Source: Glandiceps talaboti (Eukaryota > Hemichordata > Enteropneusta > Spengelidae). Taken from it: a stretch of DNA of 64,000 nt. This document shows positions 31,064 through 44,199 of the stretch, one piece after another. The number at the start of each line of letters is the position of its first letter. The first letter of the stretch is position 1. The position numbers and the translations under genes were made by a program. The stretch lies in NCBI RefSeq assembly GCF_964340395.1, contig NC_135571.1:14667221-14731220 (forward strand), written 5' to 3'. Under the pieces are notes generated by a model, which was not told the origin of the DNA, searched no databases, and worked only from the letters and a program-made list of their open reading frames with translations.

Positions 31064-33395
31064 GACTAATTGTACTGGTCAACAATTGGAATAATCTAAT
31101 TGTACTGGTCAACAATTGGAATAATCTAATTGTACTGGTCAACAATTGGAATAAACTAATTGTACTGGTCAACAATTGGAATAATCTAATTGTACTGGTC
31201 AACAATTGGAATAAACTAATTGTACTGGTCAACAATTGGAATAAATTAATTGTACTGGTCAACAATTGGAATAATCTAATTGTACTGGTCAACAATTGGA
31301 ATAATCTAATTGTACTGGTCAACAATTGGAATAAATTAATTGTACTGGTCAACAATTGGAATAAACTAATTGTACTGGTCAACAATTGGAATAAACTAAT
31401 TGTACTGGTCAACAATTGGAATAAACTAATTGTACTGGTCAACAATTGGAATAAATTAATTGTACTGGTCAACAATTGGAATAAACTAATTGTACTGGTC
31501 AACAATTGGAATAAATTAATTGTACTGGTCAACAATTGGAATAAACTAATTGTACTGGTCAACAATTGGAATAAATTAATTGTACTGGTCAACAATTGGA
31601 ATAAACTAATTGTACTGGTCAACAATTGGAATAAACTAATTGTACTGGTCAACAATTGGTATAAACTAATTGTACTGGTCAACAATTGGAATAAACTAAT
31701 TGTACTGGTCAACAATTGGTATAAACTAATTGTACTGGTCAACAATTGGAATAAATTAATTGTACTGGTCAACAATTGGAATAATCTAATTGTACTGGTC
31801 AACAATTGGAATAATCTAATTGTACTGGTCAACAATTGGAATAAACTAATTGTACTGGTCAACAATTGGAATAAACTAATTGTACTGGTCAACAATTGGA
31901 ATAAATTAATTGTACTGGTCAACAATTGGAATAAATTAATTGTACTGGTCAACAATTGGAATAAATTAATTGTACTGGTCAACAATTGGAATAAATTAAT
32001 TGTACTGGTCAACAATTGGAATAAACTAATTGTACTGGTCAACAATTGGAATAAATTAATTGTACTGGTCAACAATTGGAATAAACTAATTGTACTGGTC
32101 AACAATTGGAATAAATTAATTGTACTGGTCAACAATTGGAATAAACTAATTGTACTGGTCAACAATTGGAATAAACTAATTGTACTGGTCAACAATTTAC
32201 CGATTGGAATAATCTAATTGAACTGGTCAACAATTGGAATAATCTAATTGTACTGGTCAACAATTGGAATAATCTAATTGTACTGGTCAACAATTGGAAT
32301 AAACTAATTGTACTGGTTAACAATTGGAATAATCTAATTGTACTGGTCAACAATTGGAATAATCTAATTGTACTGGTTAACAATTGGAATAAACTAATTG
32401 TACTGGTCAACAATTGGAATAATCTAATTGTACTGGTCAACAATTGGAATAATCTAATTGTACTGGTTAACAATTGGAATAATCTAATTGTACTGGTCAA
32501 CAATTTACCGATTTGAATAAACTAATTGTACTGGTCAACAATTTACCGATTGGAATAATCTAATTGTACTGGTCAACAATTGGTATAAACTAATTGTACT
32601 GGTCAACAATTGGAATAAACTAATTGTACTGGTCAACAATTGGAATAAACTAATTGTACTGGTCAACAATTGGAATAAACTAATTGTACTGGTCAACAAT
32701 TGGAATAAACTAATTGTACTGGTCAACAATTGGAATAAACTAATTGTACTGGTCAACAATTGGAATAAACTAATTGTACTGGTCAACAATTTACCGATTG
32801 GAATAATCTAATTGAACTGGTCAACAATTGGAATAATCTAATTGTACTGGTCAACAATTGGAATAATCTAATTGTACTGGTCAACAATTGGAATAATCTA
32901 ATTGTACTGGTCAACAATTGGAATAATCTAATTGTACTGGTCAACAATTGGAATAAATTAATTGTACTGGTCAACAATTGGAATAATCTAATTGTACTGG
33001 TCAACAATTTACCGATTTGAATAAACTAATTGTACTGGTCAACAATTTACCGATTGGAATAATCTAATTGTACTGGTCAACAATTTACCGATTGGAATAA
33101 TCTAATTGTACTGGTCAACAATTGGTATAAACTAATTGTACTGGTCAACAATTGGAATAAACTAATTGTACTGGTCAACAATTGGAATAAACTAATTGTA
33201 CTGGTCAACAATTGGAATAAACTAATTGTACTGGTCAACAATTGGAATAAACTAATTGTACTGGTCAACAATTGGAATAAACTAATTGTACTGGTCAACA
33301 ATTGGAATAATCTAATTGTACTGGTCAACAATTGGAATAAACTAATTGTACTGGTCAACAATTGGAATAAACTAATTGTACTGGTCAACAATCTA
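31064..33395. repeat. Large minisatellite, 30-bp unit, more than 70 copies
   Basis: TAATTGTACTGGTCAACAAT then TGGAATAAAC (or ATTAAT, ATCTAAT variants) repeats every 30 bp for 2.3 kb. From about 32195 longer units with TTTACCGATT occur in a higher-order pattern. The 383-codon minus-strand frame exists only because 30 is a multiple of three. Confidence 0.95.
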
Positions 33396-33504
33396 ATTCA
33401 AACTGTTATCCAGATCAGGACAAAAACGGAAAGTTCCCTAGCGTTTGTTCCGTCAAGGATAATTATCTCAATTGGAAAATATTCCTGACTATCATCTTGG
33501 TAAT

Positions 33505-34520
33505 TCAAATACCTAAACAGCACTGTCGTCTGATTAATTCAAAGACCTAAACAGCACTGTCTTCTGGGTAATTCAAATACATAAACAGCACTGTCTTCTG
33601 GGTAATTCAAATACCTAAACAGCACTGTCTTCTGGGTAATTCAAATACATAAACAGCACTGTCTTCTGGGTAATTCAAATACATAAACAGCACTGTCTTC
33701 TGGGTAATTCAAATACATAAACAGCACTGTCTTCTGGGTAATTCAAATACATAAACAGCACTGTCTTCTGGGTAATTCAAATACATAAACAGCACTGTCT
33801 TCTGGGTAATTCAAATACATAAACAGCACTGTCTTCTGGGTAATTGAAATACATAAACAGCACTGTCATCTGATTAATTCAAATACATAAACAGCACTGT
33901 CTTCTGGGTAATTCAAATACATAAACAGCACTGTCTTCTGGGTATTTCAAATACATAAACAGCACTGTCTTCTGGGTAATTCAAATACATAAACAGCACT
34001 GTCTTCTGGGTAATTCAAATACATAAACAGCACTGTCTTCTGGGTAATTCAAATACATAAACAGCACTGTCTTCTGGGTAATTCAAATACATAAACAGCA
34101 CTGCCATCTGATTAATTCAAATACATAAACAGCACTGTCTGCTGGGTCATTCAAATGCCAAAACAGTACTGTCTTCTGGGTAATTCAAATACCTAAACAG
34201 CACTGTCTTCTGATTAACTCAAACACATAAACAGCACTGTCTTCTGGGTAATTCAAAAAACCAAAACAGCACTGTCTTCTGGGTAATTCAAATACCTAAA
34301 CAGGACTGTCTTCTGGGTAATTCAAATACATAAACAGCACTGTCTTCTGGGTAATTCAAATACCTAACAGCACTGTCTTCTGGGCAATTCAAATACCTAA
34401 CAGCACTGTCTTCTGGGTAATTCAACTACCTAACAGCATTGTTATCTGGGTAATTCAACTACCTAACAGCATTATTATCTGGGTAATTCAAATCTAAAAC
34501 AGCTCTGTCTTCTGGGTAAT
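33505..34520. repeat. Minisatellite, 34-bp unit, about 30 copies
   Basis: AAACAGCACTGTCTTCTGGG recurs every 34 bp. Copies decay toward the 34.1-34.5 kb end. It is followed by an irregular TGATGACATCAC-type array to about 34690. Confidence 0.93.
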
Positions 34521-34529
34521 TCTGAGTGA

Positions 34530-34690
34530 TGACATCACATTGATGATACCACTTCGATGACATCACATTGATGACAGCACTTTGATGACGTCACATTGAT
34601 GACCGCACCTTGAACACATCACCTTGATGATACCACTTTGATGACATAACCTTGTTGGCATCACCTTGATGACAGTACCTTGCAACAAAA
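34530..34690. repeat. Irregular TGATGACATCAC array
   Basis: About nine degenerate units of 16-19 bp containing TTGATGACATCAC or TTGATGACAGCAC. TGACGTCA-like sites occur by chance within it. Confidence 0.75.
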
Positions 34691-34844
34691 TGGTGATAAA
34701 CTTTTAATATCACATGCCATATCGTCTCCAAGCAGACGTAAAGTGAATGCCTTCCGCTGGGGCAAACCTTTAAATTGTTGTTGCAATGAAGAATTCTATG
34801 CTACCATACATGACAATGTATAGTCATCAGAATTGAATGTACTA

Positions 34845-35270
34845 CTTGACAACTTACAACAGACACAACATAGACAGTCATCAGAATTGAATGTACTCTT
34901 TGACAACTTGCAAGGTTAGATTGAAATCTGTACAAAATATAGACCACATAAGGTACAGACACCAAATTTGGCACAGATAATGGGATTATCGGTGGCCGAG
35001 TGGTTAAACCACTTGCCTCTTACCACTGCGGTCGGGTTTGGACCCCATTCAGGGTTCGATTAAAATTTACCACGCTGTAAGTAAGAAAAGTGTCGTTCAG
35101 TTTGACTCTACCGAACAATGCAGGTTTCCCCTGGGTACTCCGATTTCCTCCTGCATTAACACTGAACCCATGAGGGATGGCCCGCACTGGACTTCTTGGA
35201 AGACAAGTGTTTATATGCTTAAAGAACTATCCAGTATAAATAAAGATTATTATTAATAATAATAATAATA
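34845..35270 (+). mobile_element. tRNA-derived SINE, copy 1
   Basis: The stretch at 34993-35055 starts GGTGGCCGAGTGGTTAAACC (an A box like TRGCnnAGYnGG) and later has GGGTTCGATTAAA (near-B box), as in a type II tRNA head (Leu/Ser-like). It ends in (TAA)n at about 35250-35278. The upstream 34845-34990 is shared with the copy at 38010, so the repeated unit is larger than the tRNA head. It is not a tRNA gene: it lacks a foldable acceptor stem and T arm. Confidence 0.7.
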
Positions 35271-35454
35271 ATAATAATATAAACTAAATTTTAGTCCTGG
35301 AAATGTTGTGTTATTTCAAGCACAGCAACCCACCTTGTCTGCCATATAAAGTGTAACACAGACACAACATAGCCACAGTCACAGTAACTTGACAACTTGC
35401 AAATTTTATGTTATAACGTTTATTCAATTTACACATTTACACATGGACTGGATC

Positions 35455-36600
35455 AATATATACAGAACAATACACATATCTCGGTGTAACATTCAAGACA
35501 AATGGCTCTATGAGCTCCACAGCAACCAGATTGTCAGACAAAGCCAGCAAAGCTGCAAGAATCCAGTCACAGATATATTCGACAAAGATAAACAGTACTA
35601 AGATAAAGGAAAAACTCATGAATACAACACAGCTACCTATCCTGACATATGCTGGCGAAATATGGGGTGTTCTCCAAAATCAAACAACTTGGGACAAAAC
35701 AGAGACAGAAAAATTCCATCTACGTTTTTGTCGCCAAATATTAAATGTCAGCAACAGAGTGAGCAAAATAGGATGCAGAATGGAACTTGGGAGAGAACCA
35801 CTGATTAGTAGAATATACTACTCAGCAATAAACTATTACAAATACCTCAAGACATTAGACAATAACAACTTAGCCTATTATGCAATGAATGACATGGAGA
35901 ACAATGATTACACAGGTTCATGGCTAACTACCTTTGAACACAATATACAATTATATAACAGCAAGAATATCAACAATTTAACAAAACAAGAACTATACAA
36001 CTCAATTAGACAATATTATATCAATCAATGGAATGAAAATAACAAAAGGGAAAACTCTAAGTTACGTACATACAACAACTTCAAAAATTCCCTGGAACAA
36101 GAAGAATACATTAAAGTAATGAACAATAAACAACACATCAAAACAATAGCCAAATTTAGATTAAGTTGCCATCAACTTGCCATTGAGAAGGGTAGATATA
36201 CAAAACCAAAAACACCAGTAGAAGACAGACTATGTACACATTGTAAAGAAATAGAAGATGAAAGACATCATCTAATTCATTGTAAATTATATACAAAACA
36301 AAGAGAAAAAATGTTTAGTATTATCACTACCCTCAACTCAAACTTTATAAACTTAGATAGAGGAGAGCAATTTAGATATATACTACAATCAAAACATAAG
36401 GATATTATAACCGCTCTCTACATATACCTGGATGATACATGTAGTCAATAGACACACACTAGAACTACTGTATACTTTAATATTTATATTTCATAGATCA
36501 TTATTAACTTTATTTTGTTTAAATACCAAATTAGAAATGTAAAATTTTCTAAACGGCTAAAATAAAGTGTTATCTTATCTTATCTTATCTTATCTAATAT
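35455..36600 (+). pseudogene. 5'-truncated LINE, C-terminal half of ORF2
   Basis: The frame reads TEQYTYLGVTFKTNGSMSS, then LPILTYAGEIWGV, FCRQILNVSNR and KLRTYNNFKNSL, followed by a zinc-knuckle-like segment LCTHCKEIEDERHHLIHC. It is open to the stop at 36449-36451. This is the RT thumb and C-terminal region of a non-LTR element. The 3' end has AATAAAGTG and a (TTATC)n tail (36570-36597). With no RT palm or endonuclease it is dead on arrival, but the intact frame suggests a recent insertion. Confidence 0.85.
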
Positions 36601-36604
36601 GAAA

Positions 36605-38864
36605 AATTAACCTTGAAAATTGTGTCAAAACATGATTTGTTGGGTTGTACACCACGGAAATGTTTGTGTAATCATCATATGATGGCATTTTCACAATCAT
36701 GAATGCATATGCCAGAGGTGATTATTGTGTGACTTACGACCCAGTTTCATTATTGCAGGCCATTAGTAGCATTGTGTCATCATGTGGTATAAAAACTTGC
36801 ATGTGTAGCTGTACACGTAACACATGAGAAATGAAATACCTGGAAATTTACTGGATGGACTGACTCTAAAATTTGTGCCTCCATTGACCTGAACATGTTG
36901 AGTTGTACACAAACATAACCAATAGAGACACACTTTCAAAAAAAAAACATTTGCGCCGCCTATGGCGGCGCGCCACCAAAGAATACATGAGAATAAGGTT
37001 TCCAAATTTGCTCATTTCTGGTGCATTGTGACAATTTTTTTTTTCACTTCTGTCTGTTTATGGCAACTTTTTTTCTCAAGCCATTACAGGATCAAATTTT
37101 TTTTTCTGGTTCCCCAAAAATCAAATGGTTCTCTCCTAAAAGACTTTAGTCTATTCATGAATACACAACAAATCTGCGTTTATGCAAGGTCAGGGGTCAT
37201 ATCCCACAATGAGACACACGTTGAACTGGACATTGACGGTAGAGGTTAGTCTGCACATAGCCATTTTTGAAATCCGTCTTTTTCGCCTTGGTTTTACCCA
37301 TGTAGTGTCACCGATAACCTTACTTGACTCTATTTACTTCGAAAGTCTTGGAAGTAATGCTTTATTCGAATTTGCAACGTTTTCAAAGGTGTAATTTGGA
37401 TGTAATTGTGATGATGACGCCACGATCAGTTAAAAGATGTCACCCTGACCTGAAACAATGGCGTTTTCAAAAACACACACATGTCGATGTGACTGTATGA
37501 ATTGTAATAACACTAGTGAAGGCAGAACGTGGAGACAGGTTAGGTGTATGCAATTTGAATGTCTTTGTGTTTTGCATACGGCTAGGTTTGATAGACACAT
37601 TAACTGTTTATTGCAGGTTATCCCTGTACAGGACTCTACATGTGTGTTCAGTCATAGGAGGGGGCGGGGGGCTTTGGATTTGGACAATTTTTTTTCAACC
37701 ACCATGACAGCAATTAAGAGTAAGTACATGTAGACAGCAAAATTTTAGTCCACAATGGTCATATTTTGAAATGTAAAGACTACAAGAGTGCTGCCTGATC
37801 TTAGTTTACCATTTCCAGGTGATAACAATACCCTTTCCCAATCTTAACTGCAATATGAATTTAGAAAAATATCACTGAGAAAAATCCTCAAAGTATATCG
37901 TTGCATGCCATACCATTTAAAATTATTTTATCATGATGAAAAATGACAGGATTTAGTCAAGGTACTTAGTCAGGTTAGTATTCTTGAGTCAGGGTTTTAC
38001 ATCACTTTTGACAACTTACAACAGACACTATATAGACAGTCATCAGAATTGAATGTACTCTTTGACAACTTGCAAGGTTAGATTGAAATCTGTACAAAAT
38101 ATAGACCACATAAGGTAGAGACACCAAATTTGGCACAGATAATGGGATTATCGGTGGCCGAGTGGTTAAACCACTTGCCTCTTACCACTGCGGTCGGGGT
38201 TTGGACCCCATTCAGGGTTCGATTAAAATTTACCACGCTGTAAGTAAGAAAAGTGTCGTTCAGTTTGACTCTACCGAACAACGCAGGTGTCAGCTGGGTT
38301 TGATTAAAAATTTAACGAGGTCTGTATGTAATGTAGTACGGTATACATCGTTCAGAAATAAAAATTATCATGGTGTATACCAAGTTCATAGTTCTCATCA
38401 GCAATACAAATTTGTTTATACCACTTTTTTTTTAGTCTTATTTTAATAATTGGTGCTTCCCTTACGGGAGGCGCTCAGTTTACATCTGGTTCATAATTGT
38501 TTTCTGTTAGGTAAATTGCAATTTTTGATTGTTTTACATTTTGCTAAATGTCGTTGGTCAAAACTATTTTTTCTTCAAAGTGTTTGAAATTGTTTGAAAT
38601 ATATTATATTTGATGATTTATTAAGATTACATTTTCAATATCGTTGGTGAAATTCTCCAAATTGATTAATTTGTATTATGTTGATCTGGCCTTCCTAACA
38701 TTTATTTTGACTTACTGCATTCATCATTATTTTACTTTGTTATGTATTAATTTTAAGCAATTATTTTATTCAATTTAATAGCACACTAAATTGTCCTTTT
38801 CTTTATTCATACATGTTGACTATTTGTATTGTAATAACTATTTTATATCCTGTTATGTTGTCAG
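36605..38864. other. Intergenic, low information
   Basis: It holds a perfect GCGCCGCC-TAT-GGCGGCGC hairpin (36953-36971) and the second SINE copy. Short frames at 37458-37735 are Cys-rich but show no recognisable domain; they could be decayed upstream exons of the DUF7869-type gene. This is not established. Confidence 0.35.
38010..38290 (+). mobile_element. tRNA-derived SINE region, copy 2
   Basis: Nearly identical to 34850-35115, including CAGTCATCAGAATTGAATGT and GGTGGCCGAGTGGTTAAACC. The two copies are in the same orientation, about 3.17 kb apart, bracketing the 35.5-36.6 kb LINE. The 3' part diverges after AACGCAGG. Confidence 0.75.
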
Positions 38865-41800
38865 GTCCAAAAGCATTCAAGAATATCCTGAAGCATTACA
38901 AATTAAATGGTGTGACACCCCGTGATCATGGCAATAAGGGAAGACGTCCTCATAATGCTTATTCTTATGAGGTGAGTTTCTGTTTTCCCTTTTGAATATA
39001 TACTTTTTTTTAATTTTTGCATAGCTATGTTTGTGCTGAGATGAGAACCAGTGTTATCAAACAATGTTGCCAAATATACCATGTATCAAACTACATCAAT
39101 TACAGTCATTTAGGTCTCAGTGGTGGTACAATGTAGCTTTCAGAAAGTAGATTGATACAATATTTAGTTAACTTCCCTTGACTAGTATTTAATACAAAAC
39201 AATCTTTAATATCTAAGGATGAGATCAATAGTTCAAATTCCAATGTATTATGTAGGATAAAGAAACTAAATTGTTGTAGTGTGAGGGTAAGGTTTTCAAC
39301 CATTTTAGTTCTACGAGATCAATTTTACGTTGAATAGAATCTGTTCAGTACCCCAAAATACACGTAGAAATATTATTTTTTAACTATCAAATCACAGAAA
39401 TGGAGGAATTTCCGTTTTAGTAAATGTATGGATCTAAAATACATCGAAGTGTTGATAAAAGATATTAATTTTTTCCGTGTTACAACATAGTACATACTAG
39501 CTTTGTATTTGTAGCACTACATCCTACTACATACTATTGAAATTATTTGCTGTCTGAAACAATTTTTCAATTTTGGCAAATTAAGTTAGAAAGCGGCAAG
39601 GTGGGGGAGAGGGAGTTGGAGATTTCTGAGGTTTAACTTAAAAAATTTAGTTTTTTTTTTCCAACATTGGACATATTGATCTTGTCCATAAGTATGACTT
39701 TGGGATTTGTTTAAGAAGTAAAACTAATACTCATTTAGTGAGATGATATTTCACTAAGTAGAAATGTAACAATGTTTATATTCTGTTCCTGGTTGAATAA
39801 TTATTGCTGTATTTACACACAATATTAAAATGATAAATTTATTTTTGGTCACCCAGGTCATTCATGGTGTTGTCAAGTTCCTTCAGAGATATGGAGATGA
39901 GGTAGGATTGCCAATGCCAGCAGCTCCTCGTGGTAGAGATGGTGTTCCACCTGTGTATCTTCCTTCAAGTGACTCAAAGTTTAATGTGTTTGAACATTAT
40001 GTCAAATCTTGAAGTGAAAAAAATCTAACTGCAGTAGGTGAGAGTACATTCAGAAGTGTCTGGAATAGTTGCCTTCCTCATATACAATGTATGACCCCTC
40101 AGACTGATGTCTGTTATAAATGTGAGGACTTCAGAAAGAAAATACAGTTTTCTTTCAGTGAACAAGACAAACTCACATATACAGAACAGTTTCACTGCAG
40201 GAAATGTTTCTCCGTGCTCTACAAATTTAAGTCATGTCCATTATACATTTGATTTTGCTCAATCATTTATGTTACCACATCAATCAAGACAAGTTGGACC
40301 TTTATATTTTTTGAACCCTTTACGTGTAAATTGTTTTGGTATTTTTGTTGTGAAGGTGTTAAGAAACAAGTTAATTATTTATTTGACGAGACTGAAACAA
40401 TTGAACCCGATGGTAAAAAGTGTCATGGTCCTAACAATGTTGTGAGCATCCTAGATCACTACTTGCGTCATTCTAGTTTTGGTGAGGAGAAAAGTTCCTT
40501 CCATGCTGACAATTGTGCTGGACAAAATAAGAACCAAACTTTAATTCATTATTTTATTAGGTTTAAATAAGGAAATAGATTATCATTTTATGCAAGTTGG
40601 TCACACAAAGTGCATATGTGATGCTTGTTTTGGTAAGATCAGACAGCTATATCGTAGGTCTGATGTTGATACTGTGTATCAGCTTGCTGAAGTTGTAGAT
40701 AAAAGTGCCAGAATTAATATATAGTCTTTCTTTATTCCAATAACGGAACATACCTCCGTTTATCCCCGGAGGAGGGTTACATAAATACATAAGAACGAAT
40801 AAAGGAGGTCACGTGAGCCAAAATCACAAAACAGCTGAGAAATAAATATGATTTATATAAAAGACTACAATGCAAACAATAAGGAGATCAAATACTGTCC
40901 CTGATCCTAAAACAATCTATAATGAATTTTACAGTCGTCACTACAATAGTTTTATCTATACTTGACATAATTATGATGAACTTAGTCTCGTCATCCTTAT
41001 CCATAAAATCAGAGTAAATAGTGGATATCGTTTGAAAGAAACTCTGCCTTTGTTGACTGTACCTTGAGCAACTTATCAAAAAATGAATTTCAGACTCCAC
41101 TTCATTGGAGTCACACACACAGCATATTCTGTCTTCTACTGGTATATATCTACCCATTTCGATCATTAACTTATGACAGGAGCATCTAAACTTTGTATAA
41201 AAATGTCGGAGTTGAAAACTTTTCAAAATAACAAGATATGGTTCAAAATAAATGTTGGGTTTAAATGTTCTATACGTCCTAAGTTTATTTCGTTGCGTTG
41301 GATTTCTACGGTTATCATCAAAAACTTGTTTTTTCCATTCACGAAAATATTCACCTTTCAGAGATTGTACCCTTTCACTTATACATTTTCCAATGCAAAT
41401 GCTCAAAGGATTACTCCACAATGTTCCCTGGTCACAGGCATTGAAAATCACCCCCTTGATAGACCTTGCCCATTTTGATTTTCCACTTTAGCCGAGGGTT
41501 ATTACGACATTTAGTGCTTTATGAGAAAGTCTATCAAATGGTAACTTCGATGTTCTGTGCCAAAAACGTATGATATCTAATTGTCGACCAAGCTCTACTG
41601 GGTATCTTCCAAGTTCTGCTAGAATAGCTGCATTTGTTGTGTGTTGTGGAACTCCAAGAATAAACTTTGCCCATTTAATTTGGATATTTTCGAGCAAATT
41701 AACATGTAAATTACCAAGTACAGCAGCTGCGTAATTTAATATTGGAAGTATTTTGGTGTAAAAAATCTTCATGTACAGTTTAGGTGATAATTCATTTCCC

Positions 41801-42978
41801 AGTGCCGCTCGGACCGAGAAAATAGTTTTTGACGCTTTATCTGCCAGCTGTTTAAAAGCAGCTTTAAAAGACCCGTTCTCTGTAAAAACTATACCTAAAT
41901 ATGTATATCTCGTTACTGTCTTTATACCTTGACCATTGAAGACAAAGTCTGTCTGGTCGTTTTCATTTGAGAACAAATCTCTGTTAAAAACAACAACCTG
42001 GGTTTTGACTAAATTTACAAGTAAACGCCAACTATTACAATAGTTTTCAAATCTTGAAAGCAATAATTCAAGACCCTGTCGTGATGTGGAAACAATTATG
42101 CTATCATCTGCATAAAGCAGGCATGATAAATTATAATCACCTAAAGTAATACCTTGGAAAGGTGGCCTATTCAAACAGTCTTCGACATCGTTTAAGAAAA
42201 ACGCAAACAAAATAGGGCTAAGTATGCCACCCTGTTGTACACCCACATCTGACTTAAAACTTGTTGACAGACCACCTGGTAACTTAACGGTGTACTTAAC
42301 AGAGTTATACATGCTTATCAGCACCTTCATAAATTTCCCTTTTATTCCCGACTTTATCAGTTTCACAAAAAGTCCTGCTCGATCAACGTAGTCGAAGACT
42401 TTTTGAAAGTCAATAAAACAAACATACAATTTCTTTTTCTCAACTCTCATTTTCTCAATAAGTGTTTTCAAAATTAATATATTATCCACAGTAGAATGAT
42501 ACTTTCTAAAACCAGACTGATTGTCCTTCAAGAAATTTACATCACCATCCCAGTCTTTAATTCTCTCATTTAAGATAACGGTAAACAACTTTCCCAAACA
42601 GCTAAGCAGCGAAATGAGGTTGAGGTTATATTAATGAGGTTATAACTTATAAGAGTCCATCTGGTGTTCCCACTTTTAATTGGTATGAATGGGATAAGTT
42701 ATTTGAAGCCTTTGAGAGGTATTAGTAAGTATCATCATTTTCGTTTTAAATCAACTGATCCTGGAGTAGTTTATTGTAAATTTCATGTTACTGATGCAAC
42801 TGAGGACAGGGTATGTTTGCTAAGACGTGGTGTTTCATGGCCTCCTCCAGTAAACATCAGGCCAAATTTGTTGTCTGCCGGGGGTCTTGGCCGACAAAGA
42901 CACAGGGAGTTACATCAACAGATATTACCCTATGTCAGAGAGCCATTTAGAGAAGAGTTCTGTCCATTGTATGAATAG
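38865..42978 (+). pseudogene. Decayed DUF7869-type gene ('DNCAGQNKN' family), split by a LINE
   Basis: A first exon (38865-38971; KHYKLNGVTPRDHGNKGR) ends in GTGAGT. A second (from 39857, acceptor CACCCAG) reads VIHGVVKFLQRYG, then an in-frame TGA at 40010. Homology continues as TAVGESTFRSVW, VHYTFDFAQ, GPLYFLNPLRVNCFGIF, VKKQVNYLFDE and SSFHADNCAGQNKNQ, VGHTKC and LYRRSDVDTVYQLAEVVD, each step needing a frame change. After the LINE (40735-42616) it resumes as VPTFNWYEWDKLF and, after a further frameshift, YHHFRFKSTDPGVVY. The family is abundant in animal genomes and may be transposase-derived; its biochemical role is unknown to me. Several frameshifts plus a stop make this a pseudogene. Confidence 0.75.
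40735..42616 (-). mobile_element. 5'-truncated LINE inserted in the DUF7869-type gene
   Basis: The minus strand is open from ISLLSCLGKLFTVILNERI through DNQSGFRKYHSTVDNIL, CFIDFQKVFDYVDRAG (motif A), GVQQGGILSPILFAFFLND, LLYADDSIIV (motif C) and ILPILNYAAAVLG. There is one TAA at about 41488, then in the same frame SKWARSIKGVIF, YIPVEDRICCVCDSNEVES and the end at 40888. ATTAAT is found at both edges (about 40715 and 42634) and the host reading frame resumes after removal. Only one stop in about 1.7 kb indicates a young copy. The endonuclease domain is missing. Confidence 0.88.
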
Positions 42979-43122
42979 AATGATATTTTATGAATAGAGA
43001 ATTGTTCTCCTTGGTAGTTAAGTTCAAGAGAAGAATAACTCTACCCTACTACAATGAAACAACTCTATTACAAATTCCCAATAGAGTGCCGCATAGACAT
43101 TGTAGTAAATGGTTTGTGAAAA

Positions 43123-43128
43123 AATAAA
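43123..43128 (+). terminator. AATAAA after the DUF7869-type pseudogene
   Basis: The hexamer lies about 145 bases after the old stop codon (42976-42978), consistent with the former 3' end. Confidence 0.35.
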
Positions 43129-44199
43129 TGTATCACAGATACCCTGAGATTACTCAGAATAGACTAAACAATGTATTTGTGTAAATATGCAATAAATGTC
43201 CAGAATATTTTAAACCTATATTTGTTGTTGTGGTTGGGGTTTTTTTTGGTGGTGGGGGTGGGTGGGGGGGCAGTGTTTGTTTGTTTGTTGTCGTTTACTC
43301 ATGTATGTATCTACTCATTTGTCTGTTTATTTTGTTTGTGTACTTGTTTGTTTACTTGTTTATTTTTTGTATGTTTGTTTTTACTTTTTTGTGTTTTGTT
43401 TGTTTACTTGTCTGTTTGTATTTGTAAACAAAACTAACTGAGCCTGAGCTCCCTGTGATGTACCTAATACCTATACATGCTTGAAAGGAAATAGATGTGA
43501 GGTCAAGGGTCATTACCCAAAGTTCATGACCTTATACACAGAGATAGGGGTAGCATTGGTGTACGTGTCATATATCAAATTGAAGCATATCATACAAACT
43601 TTCACAAAATAATGAAAACTGAATAAGGGAGCGATCAGTTTTTACGGCCAGGGATGGGTCAGTGACTATTTGTTCATGTTGTACTTAAAAATAGTGAAAC
43701 CCTCCCCCCCCTGCAATTCATCCACAAAACAATCCAACCCTTCCCCCCCCCTCTGACAAATAAAAAAACACACTGCAACCCCCCCCCCCCCCCCCCCATC
43801 TGTTGACAAACACTTTTTGTTCTTGCAAAAGACACTTTATTCACTGCTTAAGTGTGTCTGGTAAATTGCTAACAAATATCCATGGGGGGGGGGGGGAGGT
43901 TATAGAATATTTTGAGATCTAGGATTCTGTTATTGCTTTTCTCTATCTTGTCTTTTTTCCTTATCTGTTGTGTAACTGTAGTGTGTAAAATAAAATAAAA
44001 AAACAAGACCATGCCCATAGCAACAAATAAATTGTGGTGCCCATAGCAACAAATAAATTGTGGTGCCAATTGCAAAGATAACAACAGTAATTAATAGACA
44101 AGAGAATAAACATTCAAAAAATATATGCCAATATGACTAGCAACAGGAGTATGCCATGGCAACAGTCAAATGATAGCATATATGGTTAAGGTAACAACA

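Noticed and set aside
31044-32195. 383-codon minus-strand frame of repeated LLTSTISLFQ
   Set aside because: It exists only because the 30-bp unit is a multiple of three without stops. No start context, no splice structure, no domain.
34993-35055. tRNA gene (Leu/Ser type)
   Set aside because: A box and near-B box are present but the sequence does not fold into a full cloverleaf. Copies share flanks and a (TAA)n tail, so it is a SINE.
37458-37735. Cys-rich small protein
   Set aside because: It reads through likely splice-like GT and AG sites, lacks recognisable domains and lies among repeats. Left as unassigned.
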